Positions 15,273-24,330 are shown, numbered from the stretch's first letter. The stretch is DNA of 64,000 nt from Nocardioides speluncae (GCF_003121585.1 NZ_QEOO01000007.1:1-64000); one strand, 5' to 3'. The notes: generated from the sequence alone by a model not told the origin. Program-made: numbers and translations.

Positions 15273-18122
15273 ATGACCGAAACGGTGAGCGGAAGCACGG
15301 GCGCTCGCGCGACGGGCACCAAGGGTGGCCTGAAGATCAAGCGGATCTTCAGCACCAAGGGCGTGCACCCGTACGACGAGATCACCTGGGAGCGTCGCGA
15401 CGTCGTACAGACCAACTGGAAGACCGGCGAGACGGTCTTCGAGCAGCGGGGCGCCGAGTTCCCCGACTTCTGGAGCGTCAACGCCTCCACGATCGTCACG
15501 ACCAAGTACTTCCGCGGCGCCGTCGGCACCGACGTCCGTGAGTGGAGCCTCAAGCAGCTCATCGACCGAGTGGTGAAGACCTACCGCGCCTCCGGTGAAG
15601 AGAACGGCTACTTCGCGACCGCGGTCGACGCCGAGACGTTCGAGCACGAGCTCACCTGGCTGCTGGTCCACCAGTACTTCTCGTTCAACTCTCCGGTCTG
15701 GTTCAACGTCGGCACCCAGTCGCCGCAGCAGGTCTCCGCGTGCTTCATCCTCAGCGTCGACGACTCGATGGACTCGATCCTCAACTGGTACAAGGAAGAG
15801 GGCTTCATCTTCAAGGGCGGCTCCGGCGCCGGCCTCAACCTGTCGCGGATCCGCTCGTCCAAGGAGCTGCTGTCCAGCGGCGGTACGGCGAGCGGCCCAG
15901 TCTCCTTCATGCGCGGCGCGGATGCCTCTGCCGGCACCATCAAGTCCGGCGGCGCGACCCGCCGGGCGGCGAAGATGGTCGTGCTCGACGTCGACCACCC
16001 CGACATCGAGGAGTTCGTGCAGACCAAGGCGCGCGAGGAGGACAAGATCCGCGCGCTGCGCGACGCCGGCTTCGACATGGACCTCGGCGGCCACGACATC
16101 ACCTCGGTCCAGTACCAGAACGCCAACAACTCGGTCCGGGTGACCGACGAGTTCATGCGCGCGGTCGAGGACGGCACCGAGTTCGGCCTCCGCGGCCGCA
16201 AGACCGGTGAGGTGATCGAGACCGTCGACGCCCGCGAGCTGTTCAAGAAGATCAGCAAGGCCGCGTGGGAGTGCGCCGACCCGGGCCTCCAGTACGACGA
16301 CACCATCAACGACTGGCACACCAACCCGGAGACGGGCCGGATCACCGCGTCCAACCCGTGCTCGGAGTACATGTCGCTGGACAACTCCTCGTGCAACCTG
16401 GCCTCGCTGAACCTGCTGAAGTTCCTCAAGGACGACGACACCTTCGACGCCCAGCGGTTCGCCCAGGCGGTCGAGCTGATCATCACCGCGATGGACATCT
16501 CGATCTGCTTCGCCGACTTCCCGACCGAGGCGATCGGCCAGACCACCCGCGACTACCGCCAGCTCGGCATCGGCTACGCCAACCTCGGTGCGCTGCTGAT
16601 GGCGATGGGCCTGGGCTACGACTCCGACGGTGGCCGCTCGATGGCCGCCGCGATCACCTCGCTGATGACCGGTACGTCGTACAAGCGGTCGGCGGAGCTG
16701 GCCGGCATCGTCGGCCCGTACACCGGCTACGCCCGCAACGTCGAGGCCCACAAGCGGGTGATGCGCAAGCACCAGGCCGCCAACGACGCGACCCGCACGA
16801 TGCACGTGGCCGACGCGAGGGTGCACAAGCTGGCCACGGCCGCGTGGGACGCGGTGATCAAGACCGGTGAGCGCAACGGCTTCCGCAACGCCCAGGCCTC
16901 GGTGCTCGCGCCGACCGGGACCATCGGCTTCATGATGGACTGCGACACCACCGGCATCGAGCCCGACTTCTCGCTGGTCAAGTTCAAGAAGCTGGTCGGC
17001 GGCGGCTCGATGCAGATCGTCAACCAGACCATCCCGCGGGCGCTGAAGAAGCTGGGCTACCAGCCGGAGCAGACCGAGGCGATCGTCGCCTACATTGCCG
17101 AGCACGGCCACGTGATCGACGCGCCCGGGCTGAAGACCGAGCACTACGAGGTGTTCGACACCGCGATGGGCGCCCGGGCGCTGAAGCCGATGGGTCACGT
17201 GCGGATGATGGCCGCGGCGCAGCCGTTCCTGTCCGGCGCGATCTCGAAGACCGTGAACCTGCCGGAGTCGGCCACGGTCGAGGAGATCGAGGACATCTAC
17301 ATCCAGTCCTGGAAGCTCGGCCTCAAGGCGACCGCGGTCTACCGCGACAACTGCAAGGTCGGCCAGCCGATGTCGTCCGGCAAGGGCGAGAACAAGGGCA
17401 CCGACAGCAACGTCTCGACCGAGGTCGCGGAGCCGGTGATCGAGAAGGTCATCGAGTACCGGCCGACCCGCAAGCGGCTGCCCAAGACCCGCAGCTCGCA
17501 GACCACCTCGTTCACGGTCGGCGGTGCCGAGGGCTACATGATCTCCGGCGCCCACGACGACGGGTCGCTCGGCGAGATCTTCCTCAAGCTCGGCAAGCAG
17601 GGCTCGACGCTCGCCGGTGTGATGGACGCGTTCTCGATCGCGGTGTCGGTCGGCCTGCAGTACGGCGTACCGCTGGAGACCTACGTCTCGAAGTTCACCA
17701 ACCTGCGGTTCGACCCGGCCGGCATGACCGACGACCCGGACGTGCGGATGGCGCAGTCGATCATGGACTACATCTTCCGCCGGCTGGCGCTGGACTACCT
17801 CTCCTTCGAGGACCGCTCCGCCCTCGGCATCTACTCCGCCGAGGAGCGGCAGCGCCACCTCGAGACCGGCTCCTACGAGCCGATCGAGGTCAGCGAGCCG
17901 GAGTCCCTGAAGTCCAGCGAGCCCGTCGAGGTGGTCATCGAGACCACGGAGGTCGTTGCCAAGCCGGCCCCGGCCGAGGCGCACACCTCGGCCGAGCTGC
18001 TGGAGAAGATCACCGGCACCGCCGTCGACAGCCCGCTCTGTTTCACCTGCGGCACCAAGATGCGCCCCGCCGGCTCCTGCTACGTCTGCGAAGGCTGCGG
18101 CAGCACCTCCGGCTGCAGCTGA
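15273..18122 (+). CDS. nrdJ: Vitamin B12-dependent (class II) ribonucleotide reductase
   Basis: The 949-residue enzyme reduces ribonucleotides to deoxyribonucleotides using adenosylcobalamin to generate the thiyl radical, so it works with or without oxygen. Reductase-core motifs are visible: VSACFILSVDDSMDSI, NPCSEYMSLDNSSCNLASLN with conserved cysteines, and APTGTIGFMMDCDTTGIEP. The C-terminus ends with a zinc-ribbon-like cysteine cluster (CFTCGTKMRP ... CYVCEGCG), typical of the long NrdJ type. A good Shine-Dalgarno sequence (ggaggaga) precedes the ATG. It is controlled with nrdR, probably through the boxes at 14277-14316. Confidence 0.97.
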   Translation: MTETVSGSTGARATGTKGGLKIKRIFSTKGVHPYDEITWERRDVVQTNWKTGETVFEQRGAEFPDFWSVNASTIVTTKYFRGAVGTDVREWSLKQLIDRVVKTYRASGEENGYFATAVDAETFEHELTWLLVHQYFSFNSPVWFNVGTQSPQQVSACFILSVDDSMDSILNWYKEEGFIFKGGSGAGLNLSRIRSSKELLSSGGTASGPVSFMRGADASAGTIKSGGATRRAAKMVVLDVDHPDIEEFVQTKAREEDKIRALRDAGFDMDLGGHDITSVQYQNANNSVRVTDEFMRAVEDGTEFGLRGRKTGEVIETVDARELFKKISKAAWECADPGLQYDDTINDWHTNPETGRITASNPCSEYMSLDNSSCNLASLNLLKFLKDDDTFDAQRFAQAVELIITAMDISICFADFPTEAIGQTTRDYRQLGIGYANLGALLMAMGLGYDSDGGRSMAAAITSLMTGTSYKRSAELAGIVGPYTGYARNVEAHKRVMRKHQAANDATRTMHVADARVHKLATAAWDAVIKTGERNGFRNAQASVLAPTGTIGFMMDCDTTGIEPDFSLVKFKKLVGGGSMQIVNQTIPRALKKLGYQPEQTEAIVAYIAEHGHVIDAPGLKTEHYEVFDTAMGARALKPMGHVRMMAAAQPFLSGAISKTVNLPESATVEEIEDIYIQSWKLGLKATAVYRDNCKVGQPMSSGKGENKGTDSNVSTEVAEPVIEKVIEYRPTRKRLPKTRSSQTTSFTVGGAEGYMISGAHDDGSLGEIFLKLGKQGSTLAGVMDAFSIAVSVGLQYGVPLETYVSKFTNLRFDPAGMTDDPDVRMAQSIMDYIFRRLALDYLSFEDRSALGIYSAEERQRHLETGSYEPIEVSEPESLKSSEPVEVVIETTEVVAKPAPAEAHTSAELLEKITGTAVDSPLCFTCGTKMRPAGSCYVCEGCGSTSGCS

Positions 18123-18142
18123 CCCAACATTCCTGTAGGAAG

Positions 18143-18175
18143 CGAGCCCCCGACGCCTCAGGCGTTGGGGGCTCG
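18143..18175. terminator. Bidirectional hairpin terminator after nrdJ
   Basis: CGAGCCCCCGACGCC and GGCGTTGGGGGCTCG pair over 15 positions with one G-T pair and a three-base loop, between the convergent nrdJ and HNH genes, followed by TTCAC. Confidence 0.85.
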
Positions 18176-18182
18176 TTCACCT

Positions 18183-19085
18183 CTAACCCGCTGTCAGGAA
18201 TTCGGAGTATCTGCGTTCTAGCCGGTGGAGGTCGGGGCGTGACGCCCGGGAGCGAGGGATCACCAGGAGTCGGCGGTCGTGCATCTCCTGCAAACCGTGC
18301 CGGAGCATGGGACCGTCAACGGTGTCGAGGATGTCTTGCCTGATGTGCAGGGTGAGATCGGGCCGAACACCGAGAATGCCGGCGTCGTAGGCCGCGTGGT
18401 GGATCTTGCACATCGCCATGCCGTTCGGTACCACTGGCTCGCCGCCAGGCTTGCCGTCTTCGATGATGTGCGCGGCGTCGACGAGCCGCTCCTGCTGGAG
18501 CTCGCAGATCGCACACGACCCGTCGTACGCCAGCATCACCTGACTCCGGAAGACGCGCTGATGGAGGCGGGCCTTGGTCACCCGCTCCACGTAGCGCCGT
18601 GTGTCCTCTGCCATCGCCGCGCCCGGCTCCACGAATCGCTGCATCTCGTCCAATGCCAACGCGAACCGGTGCTGGCGGGCCTCCTCGCCGAGGATAAAGA
18701 CGGGATAGATCGGTTGGTAGAGGCCCTCGCGGACGCCAACGAACCACATCAACGGCAGGCGCAGTCGCATGGCAACTCGAAGCGCACGGTTCTCAGCGTG
18801 GTCGGGATCCTGGCCTCGGTACATGTAGCGCTGCAAACCGTCCGGACCGATGGCGTCTTGGTACGGCGGCACCTTGTTCGGTGGCGTGTACGTCGTGCGA
18901 ATCGCGAGCGCCGCGTCCATCCCGGCAGGCTTGCGGATCCCGCGCTGGCGGTCCATGAGCGCGATCCGGCGGCCGTTGTACTCGAACCCGCTGAGCTGGT
19001 CGTAGGTGACCTCGTCGGCATCTCGGGCGTCGAGCCAGCCCATCGCGGCGAGGCGGATGCGTCGACTCTCGTCCGGATCGTCCAC
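18183..19085 (-). CDS. HNH endonuclease
   Basis: A 300-residue protein whose C-terminal half carries an HNH nuclease module: CAICELQQERLVDAAHI, then VPNGMAMCKIHHAAYD, giving the metal-binding His-Asn-His and paired cysteines. The N-terminal half (MGWLDARDADEVTYDQLSGF, MYRGQDPDHAENRALRVAMR) resembles DNA- or modified-base-recognition domains found in putative HNH restriction enzymes, but I cannot name it. GTG at 19085 (protein start VDDPDESRR) is preferred; the longer frame upstream has shadow-like composition. No methyltransferase is adjacent, so a modification-dependent role is possible but unproven. Confidence 0.75.
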   Translation of the reverse strand: MDDPDESRRIRLAAMGWLDARDADEVTYDQLSGFEYNGRRIALMDRQRGIRKPAGMDAALAIRTTYTPPNKVPPYQDAIGPDGLQRYMYRGQDPDHAENRALRVAMRLRLPLMWFVGVREGLYQPIYPVFILGEEARQHRFALALDEMQRFVEPGAAMAEDTRRYVERVTKARLHQRVFRSQVMLAYDGSCAICELQQERLVDAAHIIEDGKPGGEPVVPNGMAMCKIHHAAYDAGILGVRPDLTLHIRQDILDTVDGPMLRHGLQEMHDRRLLVIPRSRASRPDLHRLERRYSEFLTAG

Positions 19086-19118
19086 ATCACTGGTTCTACC
19101 AGCTTCGCCCGACCAGAG

Positions 19119-19198
19119 GGGCCGTACTGACCTGCACATCGACGTGACACGCCGCGGACTGCGGCGCGACGCGCCGGACGTGCAGGTCCGGGCGGCCC
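19119..19198. repeat. Long imperfect hairpin between HNH and DUF5709 genes
   Basis: GGGCCGTACTGACCTGCAC (19119-19137) pairs imperfectly with GTGCAGGTCCGGGCGGCCC (19180-19198): ACCTGCAC/GTGCAGGT and GGGCCG/CGGCCC match and a short internal bulge separates them. It ends in CCCTTTCG and probably serves as the terminator of the DUF5709 gene on the minus strand. Confidence 0.6.
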
Positions 19199-19227
19199 TT
19201 TCGTGGGCGGCTGAGCCCTCAAGCCTG

Positions 19228-19620
19228 TCAGACCGTGTCCGCCTCGTACGGGTCGTCGATCGTGTGCATCGCGGCCTCCTCGGCGCTTGCGCCGCCGCCG
19301 TCGATGCCGACATCGTCGCCAGTCATCGAGTCGCTGTCGCCGTCCTCACCGAGGCGTCCGGTCCGCTCGTGGCCGACCTCGCCGCCGACCGGGCCGTCGA
19401 GGATGTCGGCGTCCCGCTCCTCCTCGACCTCGGCCCAGACCTCGGGCTCCTCCTGGAGGAGCCGCTCGTCGATCGTCTCGCCTTCCTCCTCCTCGGCTGC
19501 CGTCACGCCCTTCGCGGTCGAGCCGCGCAGCTTCTCCGGCGGCGAGAATCCCTCGTCGAGCACGTCGTCGACGCCGCGGTCATCGAGGGTGTCGGCTGGT
19601 TGCAGCTGGTCTTCGCTCAT
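19228..19620 (-). CDS. DUF5709-type acidic protein
   Basis: A 130-residue, strongly acidic, probably largely disordered protein with the actinobacterial DUF5709 pattern: LQPADTLDDRGVDDVLDEGFSPPEK near the N-terminus, ETIDERLLQEEPEVW in the middle and a C-terminal DDVGIDGGGASAEEAAMH segment. Function is unknown in the family. It lies 46 bp downstream of another hypothetical gene on the same strand. Confidence 0.82.
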   Translation of the reverse strand: MSEDQLQPADTLDDRGVDDVLDEGFSPPEKLRGSTAKGVTAAEEEEGETIDERLLQEEPEVWAEVEEERDADILDGPVGGEVGHERTGRLGEDGDSDSMTGDDVGIDGGGASAEEAAMHTIDDPYEADTV

Positions 19621-19666
19621 GTGTGCGCGGTACCCGCCCCGGGTTCCGCCATGCGAGTCCGTGCGG

Positions 19667-20170
19667 TCAGCGCTGGCGGCGCCGGGTGGCGAGGTCGATG
19701 ACGTTGTCGGGGAGCGGGGCGGACGTGCGGCTCGACGACGAGACGGCAGCCGGGGGCAGGTCGACGGGGTAGGCGGCCGGGTCGGCCTGGAGGGTACGGC
19801 GGGTGACGCGGTTGTTGGTCACCTTGATCGCGAACAGGTCCTTGGCCTCGGCGTCGTAGTAGGCGACGGTGCCGTCGAGCCGGTGGTCGAAGGTGAAGCC
19901 GAGCAGCGGGCTGCCCGCCGACGCTCGGGCGCCGGGCTTGAGGAAGTAGCCGATCAGGTGCCGCAGCCAGTCGGTGATCTCGTCGAGCCCGTCGGTGTCG
20001 TCGGCGATGAGGCAGCAGCCGTCGACGCACGGGACCCAGCACCCGAGCGGGCTGGGCTGCCCGGGCGTGCTCCGGAGCCCGGCGGCGACCGCCGCGACGT
20101 ACTCGATCTCGGTCTCGTTGAGCGGCGGGTCGACGCAGATGTGCCCGATCGCCTCGGTGGCGTTGTCCAT
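19667..20170 (-). CDS. Conserved hypothetical protein
   Basis: A 167-residue protein resembling actinobacterial hypothetical proteins with the pattern IGHICVDPPLNETEIEYVAA ... LIADDTDGLDEITDWLRHLI ... FTFDHRLDGTVAYYDAEAKDLFAIKVT. The ATG at 20170 is preferred over the longer frame from 20215. No catalytic motif is visible; the central part contains a pair of cysteines (VDGCC). Its neighbours are the DUF5709 gene downstream and the alarmone synthetase fusion upstream on the same strand, but the gaps do not argue strongly for one operon. Confidence 0.7.
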   Translation of the reverse strand: MDNATEAIGHICVDPPLNETEIEYVAAVAAGLRSTPGQPSPLGCWVPCVDGCCLIADDTDGLDEITDWLRHLIGYFLKPGARASAGSPLLGFTFDHRLDGTVAYYDAEAKDLFAIKVTNNRVTRRTLQADPAAYPVDLPPAAVSSSSRTSAPLPDNVIDLATRRRQR

Positions 20171-20266
20171 GAGGTCCCCTGAGTCCCTGATGCCGAAACT
20201 GGGATAAAGCCTCACAGGGTGCGTTTGCGTGCGCTAGGCCCTATTTGCGGCCTGTGGATATCTCGA

Positions 20267-22048
20267 CTACTCGACGGACGAGAGCTTGGCGAGCCGCGCG
20301 GTGAGCAGGGGGAGCCGGTGGCCGTTGCCGTGCAGGGCGAGGTACTGCTCGCCGAAGACCGCCAGCAGCGCGTCGTCGAGTCGGCGTACGGCGCGGGTCG
20401 GCTGCCGGTAGCCCATTCGGGCATGGATCGCGGCGGTGTCGACGGAGCCGAGGAGGTCGGCGAGCTCGTCGAGCGAGGTGATGCCGAGCTCCAGCAGCAG
20501 CCCCGAGATCCATGCGTAGTGGTCGGTGCGGGACCAGCCGGCGTCGGCGTACCGGCCCGCCAGGAACGTCGCCAGGTCCGGTGCGCTGATCCGTGGGTCG
20601 GCCGCGTCCGTGGGTAGCTGCTGCTCGGTCATCGACGCCTGGATCCGCTCGCGGATCGCGGAGAACTCCCGGTCGGCGAGCTCGAGCAGCCCGGCCGCGA
20701 GCGTGAACCGCCGGTCGAGGTCGCGCGCGTGCTCCTCGGGGATCGAGCCCTTGTAGCGGATGTCGTGCTCGAACTCGGCCCAGGCGTGCTGCAGCACCGT
20801 GCGCACCTGCACCGACGCGGCATACCCGTCGAGCGCTGTGTACGCCGCGGGTGCCTGGCGGTCTTGGTCGAAGGAGACGAGCAGGTGCCGGCTGGCGTAC
20901 CCGAACCGGCCCTCGTCGGCGGTCTCCTGGCCGAGGTCGCGGTCGTGAAGTACGACGAGCTGGTCGCCCAGCAGGTCCGCGACCGCGGCCACGTCGCTCT
21001 GCAGGTAGAGGATCACCCGGACGCCGACCGCGTCGGTGATCTCGGTCAGCGGGTCGGCGTACAGCGGCCGGCCGTCGGCCCGGCGCCGGCCCGCCTTCCC
21101 GGCGAACGAGGCGACGCTCTTGGCCCGTCCGGTGACACTCAGGTAGTTGATGCCGGCGTCGTCGAGCAGCCCGGTCACCATCGCGATGAAGCCGTCGGTG
21201 ACCTCGACCAGGTCCGGCTGCTTCGCGGCGTACTCCCGGACCGCGCTGGCGACCGGGTCGCTCTGTCGCGCGGCCTCGGTCGGCTCCGGTGCCCGCTCGC
21301 GGGCCGCGGGGGCGTGATCGGCGGGCAGCGTCGGGGTGACGATGTAGCCCTCCGCAAGGTCGCCGTACGTCGTGGTCAGCTCCGGCCGGCGGGCGGCGTA
21401 CATCGCGACGTAGGCACAGACCACCGCATCGACCTGGTCCTCGGCCCGGCGCAGGTCAGCCTTCCGAGCGGCGTCCTCGACCTGTTCGGCGAGCTCGCGC
21501 CAGGCCTCGCTCTCGCCGAGGTGGATCGCCGGGCTGGCATCGGTCAGGCCCTCGAGCAGTCGCATCAGCCGCAGCAGCTCCGCCTTGAGCTGGGGGAGCG
21601 GCCGGCCGGGCTTCTGCTTGTACTTCAAGGTCCGGCCGAGCCGGAACAGCGAGACCGTCGCCGGGTGCGGGTAGACCTCGATCGCCCGGCGCTTGACGGT
21701 CGATGCCGGGTCGATGTCGAGGTCGAGCGCCGCCGCCAGCACGGCGCCGCGCGGGGTGCCGCTGAACTCCGGCTTGGCAGTGTTCGACGGATGGGCGCCG
21801 GCGTCGTACTTGGCGAAGTCGCGGTTCAGGGCGCGCTCTGCCGGCCGGTTGCCGGACGGGTTGGTGACGATCAGCGGGGCGTCGATCGCGACCAGGCACC
21901 GGCCGGCCGTGTACGGCGCGAGCGCAGTCGTGATCGACTCGTCGGTCGTGGCTGCCGACAGGTGGACCAGCTGGCCCTTGCCGGTCAGCACGGCAAGGCC
22001 GGTGGGTCGCTTGCTGCCCCAGGCTAGGTCGATGCCGACGAAGTGCAC
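20267..22048 (-). CDS. DUF429 (RNase H-like) - RelA/SpoT synthetase fusion protein
   Basis: A 593-residue two-domain protein. Residues about 1-240 form a DUF429 domain, a predicted RNase H-like nuclease, with acidic positions Asp7 (GIDLAW), Asp56 (AIDAPL), Glu124 (EVYPH) and Asp207 (EDQVDAVV). After a linker (about 240-265), residues about 270-450 match the (p)ppGpp synthetase domain: TEITDAVGVRV near 336-345, GYASRH at 383-388 and VQVRTVLQHAWAEFEHDIRYK at 413-433. No HD hydrolase domain is present. GTG 22048 is chosen because the longer frame overlaps the upstream gene; GTG 22054 is also possible. A similar pairing, RNase HII plus synthetase, is known in mycobacterial RelZ. Roles here are inferred. 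Confidence 0.85.
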   Translation of the reverse strand: MHFVGIDLAWGSKRPTGLAVLTGKGQLVHLSAATTDESITTALAPYTAGRCLVAIDAPLIVTNPSGNRPAERALNRDFAKYDAGAHPSNTAKPEFSGTPRGAVLAAALDLDIDPASTVKRRAIEVYPHPATVSLFRLGRTLKYKQKPGRPLPQLKAELLRLMRLLEGLTDASPAIHLGESEAWRELAEQVEDAARKADLRRAEDQVDAVVCAYVAMYAARRPELTTTYGDLAEGYIVTPTLPADHAPAARERAPEPTEAARQSDPVASAVREYAAKQPDLVEVTDGFIAMVTGLLDDAGINYLSVTGRAKSVASFAGKAGRRRADGRPLYADPLTEITDAVGVRVILYLQSDVAAVADLLGDQLVVLHDRDLGQETADEGRFGYASRHLLVSFDQDRQAPAAYTALDGYAASVQVRTVLQHAWAEFEHDIRYKGSIPEEHARDLDRRFTLAAGLLELADREFSAIRERIQASMTEQQLPTDAADPRISAPDLATFLAGRYADAGWSRTDHYAWISGLLLELGITSLDELADLLGSVDTAAIHARMGYRQPTRAVRRLDDALLAVFGEQYLALHGNGHRLPLLTARLAKLSSVE

Positions 22049-22106
22049 GCCCACAGCCTGCCTTGTGCCGAGCCTGCGCGGCAGAGGCTCGCTGGCGCCA
22101 TCGCGC

Positions 22107-22346
22107 TCAGCGTGCGCCCAGGACCTCGAGGACCTGATCGATCTTGCCGTCCATGGTCTCCAACCGTCCGTCGACGGCGTCGAATCGTGCGTCGAGGGCA
22201 TCGAATCGGATGTCGTGCTTGTCGACGCGCTTGGTCAGGGCGAGGACCTTGGCGTCGAGGCTCAGCAGTAGGTCGTAGATGGCCTTCACATCGTCGTCCA
22301 ACTGCCGCACCTTACGGGTGAGTTCTCGTGGCGTCATCGTGTCCAT
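22107..22346 (-). CDS. Small coiled-coil protein
   Basis: A 79-residue protein that is almost entirely heptad repeats (VRQLDDDVKAIYDLLLSLDA ... RFDALDARFDAVDGRLETMD), predicting a long coiled coil. It ends 58 bp upstream of the DUF429-synthetase gene on the same strand and may be its operon partner, for example as a regulator or oligomerisation partner, but that is only from position. The ATG at 22338 is an alternative start. Confidence 0.7.
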   Translation of the reverse strand: MDTMTPRELTRKVRQLDDDVKAIYDLLLSLDAKVLALTKRVDKHDIRFDALDARFDAVDGRLETMDGKIDQVLEVLGAR

Positions 22347-22471
22347 GCCGCGACGCTAGGTCCGGCCATCGTAGGGCACCAGCACCACTTCCGTACCTGT
22401 GGAAAAGAACGGCGCTGCGATCTTGTGGACGGTAAGTGGGCCGGAGGATCGTGGGGTGCGGAGGTGGTGAG

Positions 22472-22654
22472 ATGCAGGCCAAGGTAGGCGACAAGCTCGT
22501 TGTCGAGAGCGCCAAGGTCGACGCGCCCCGGCGCGAGGGCGAGGTGCTGGAGGTGCGCGGCGCGGACGGGCGGCCGCCGTACGTCGTGAAGTGGTCCGAC
22601 GGCCACGAAGGGCTGACGTTCCCGGGCCCGGACGCGCACATCGTCTCGTCGTAG
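22472..22654 (+). CDS. DUF1918 domain protein
   Basis: A 60-residue protein typical of the actinobacterial DUF1918 family: MQAKVGDKLVVESAKVD at the N-terminus and VLEVRGADGRPPYVVKWSDG in the centre, an SH3-like beta barrel. Function is unknown; members are often stress-associated. The ATG at 22472 is preceded by ggaggtggtgag and is preferred over the longer frame. It is convergent with the secreted hydrolase gene, four bases away. Confidence 0.85.
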   Translation: MQAKVGDKLVVESAKVDAPRREGEVLEVRGADGRPPYVVKWSDGHEGLTFPGPDAHIVSS

Positions 22655-22658
22655 GGCG

Positions 22659-24209
22659 CTAGTTCCCCACGACCGGCAGGTGCACGACCGTGTCATCGAT
22701 CGTGATCACGCCGGGCAGCCGGCTGCCGGACGCGACGAACGTGTCGTGGACCGGCGTGACCAGCAGGTAGAGCGACTGGCCGGCGGGTACGTCGATCGCG
22801 ACCGCCGGCAGCGCTACCCGCCGGGCGGCGCCGACGACCGGCGTCGGTTCGCTGACCGGCAGCACGTTGGCCTGGACCAGCTGCGCGTCCAGCGGGCTGG
22901 TGCCGACGGCCAGGCCGTAGAAGGCGCGGCTGTCGAGCCCGACCGCGGTCACGTTGCCGGTGAGGTAGGGCCTGCCGGCGATCCGGATCGGCCCCTTCGC
23001 GACCAGCGTGTTCAGCGGTACGCCGGCCGTGGTCGGGGAGACCACCTGGCCCACGCGGTACGCCGCGTCCGCGGCCGCCGACCGGACCGTCGTACACGCG
23101 TTGGCCGGCGTCGACAGGTGGACCTTGCCGTAACCGTGCAGTCCGGTCGACCGGCCGCGGAGCTTCTCGTCGAAGAAGCGCAGCGCGAGGGCGGTGAAGT
23201 CGCCGCCGCCGAGCCGCTTCGTGCACGGGTCGCCGGCGGGATGGGTGCGGGGCGGGAAGATCGGCGGCAGCACGTGCCCGCCGTTGAAGCCGACGAAGAT
23301 GCTCTGTCGGCGCGCCTTGGCAGTGAGCGCGCCGGACCAGTTCTTCAGGCCCTGCTCCAACGGGAACAGGGTGTCGGTGGAGCCCTGGTGGAACAGCACC
23401 GGGATGTCTAGCAGGCGGCCCTGGCTTGCGTGCCAGCGCGGTCCGTTCTTCTCCATGAAGGCGGTCACGTCGAGGGTGCCGGGGATGGAGCCGTCGGGCC
23501 AGCGGTTGGTGGCCAAGCCCTCGGCGACCGAGGCCAGCACCTTCGGCTGCAGTGCGTCACTGGTCAGGGAGACCGCGGTCAGCGCGGCGACCCACTCCGA
23601 GCGGGCGACGCCATCCGGAGCCAGGGTGTCGTTGAGGTCCCACCAGGTGATCTCGGGGGCGAGCGCGTCGAAGACCGGCTTGCCGCGCGACATCAGGTGG
23701 CGGAACGCGCCGAGGAACTGGTGGCCGCCGCCGTAGCTGCCACCGATCGCGCCGAGCCGTGGGTCGCCGGGACCGTCCTGCCGGACCCAGGTCAGCTTGC
23801 TGATCAGGCGGACCAGCTTGAGGAGGTCGTGGCCTTCGATGTGCGGGTTCTGCAGGTGCGCCTTACCGCCGCTCTCACCCCAGGCGCGCTGGTCGAAGGA
23901 GAGCACGCCGTACCCGCGGTCGAGGTAGCGGCGGAACGCGGCCGCGTCGCGAGTGCGCTGGCCGCCCCAGCCGTGGCCTTCGAGGATCATCGGGACCTGG
24001 TGCGTGGCGGTTGCGCTCGCCGGCCGGAACAGCGAGTAGCAGATCTGGACCGGCGCGGTCGTGCCCGGCTCGGGGCGGCTGGTGACGCAGCCGTGCCGAA
24101 CCGTGTGGCCTGCGGCCGCAGGTGCTGGCTGGGCGGTTGTCGGAGCGGGTACGGCGAGCAGCGTGGCGGCGAGTGCGGCAGCGGCGGTCAGTGCGAGGCG
24201 GTGGTTCAT
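22659..24209 (-). CDS. Secreted alpha/beta hydrolase (CocE/NonD-like)
   Basis: A 516-residue exported protein: a signal peptide (MNHRLALTAAAALAATLLA) is followed by an alpha/beta hydrolase fold with the nucleophile elbow GGSYGGG, an oxyanion-side motif EGHGWGGQ, a distal acid region (GSTDTLFPLEQ) and a catalytic histidine candidate (NGGHVLPP). A C-terminal beta-rich domain from about residue 370 (IRIAGRPYLTGNVTA) resembles the jelly-roll domain of X-prolyl dipeptidyl peptidase/CocE enzymes. Substrate is unknown; an ester or peptide outside the cell is likely. ATG 24209 follows gaggga. It is divergent from the RHH-RAMA gene across a region with a perfect inverted repeat. Confidence 0.83.
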   Translation of the reverse strand: MNHRLALTAAAALAATLLAVPAPTTAQPAPAAAGHTVRHGCVTSRPEPGTTAPVQICYSLFRPASATATHQVPMILEGHGWGGQRTRDAAAFRRYLDRGYGVLSFDQRAWGESGGKAHLQNPHIEGHDLLKLVRLISKLTWVRQDGPGDPRLGAIGGSYGGGHQFLGAFRHLMSRGKPVFDALAPEITWWDLNDTLAPDGVARSEWVAALTAVSLTSDALQPKVLASVAEGLATNRWPDGSIPGTLDVTAFMEKNGPRWHASQGRLLDIPVLFHQGSTDTLFPLEQGLKNWSGALTAKARRQSIFVGFNGGHVLPPIFPPRTHPAGDPCTKRLGGGDFTALALRFFDEKLRGRSTGLHGYGKVHLSTPANACTTVRSAAADAAYRVGQVVSPTTAGVPLNTLVAKGPIRIAGRPYLTGNVTAVGLDSRAFYGLAVGTSPLDAQLVQANVLPVSEPTPVVGAARRVALPAVAIDVPAGQSLYLLVTPVHDTFVASGSRLPGVITIDDTVVHLPVVGN

Positions 24210-24284
24210 GGCAGTCCCTCGGTGTGTGGTGGTGCCGGGACAACGCGGCACGGCGCGACCGCGTCACGCTGTACTTGCCATTTA

Positions 24285-24330
24285 ATCTGTCTGTCTGTCA
24301 CACTGTGCGTGTAGCGATCCACAGACAGAT
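24285..24330. promoter_or_regulatory. Candidate operator between hydrolase and RHH-RAMA genes
   Basis: ATCTGTCTGT (24285-24294) and ACAGACAGAT (24321-24330) form a perfect 10-bp inverted repeat with 26 bp between the arms, plus an extra CTGTC unit next to the left arm. It lies in the 158-bp divergent gap, and a TTGACG-like -35 word is next to the right arm. The ribbon-helix-helix part of the neighbouring protein makes autoregulation plausible. Confidence 0.55.

Noticed and set aside
15243-17984. Long open frame (913 codons) on the minus strand opposite nrdJ
   Set aside because: The translation is Arg/Gly/Val/His-rich with no domain and lies fully opposite a well-conserved gene; it is a high-GC shadow frame.
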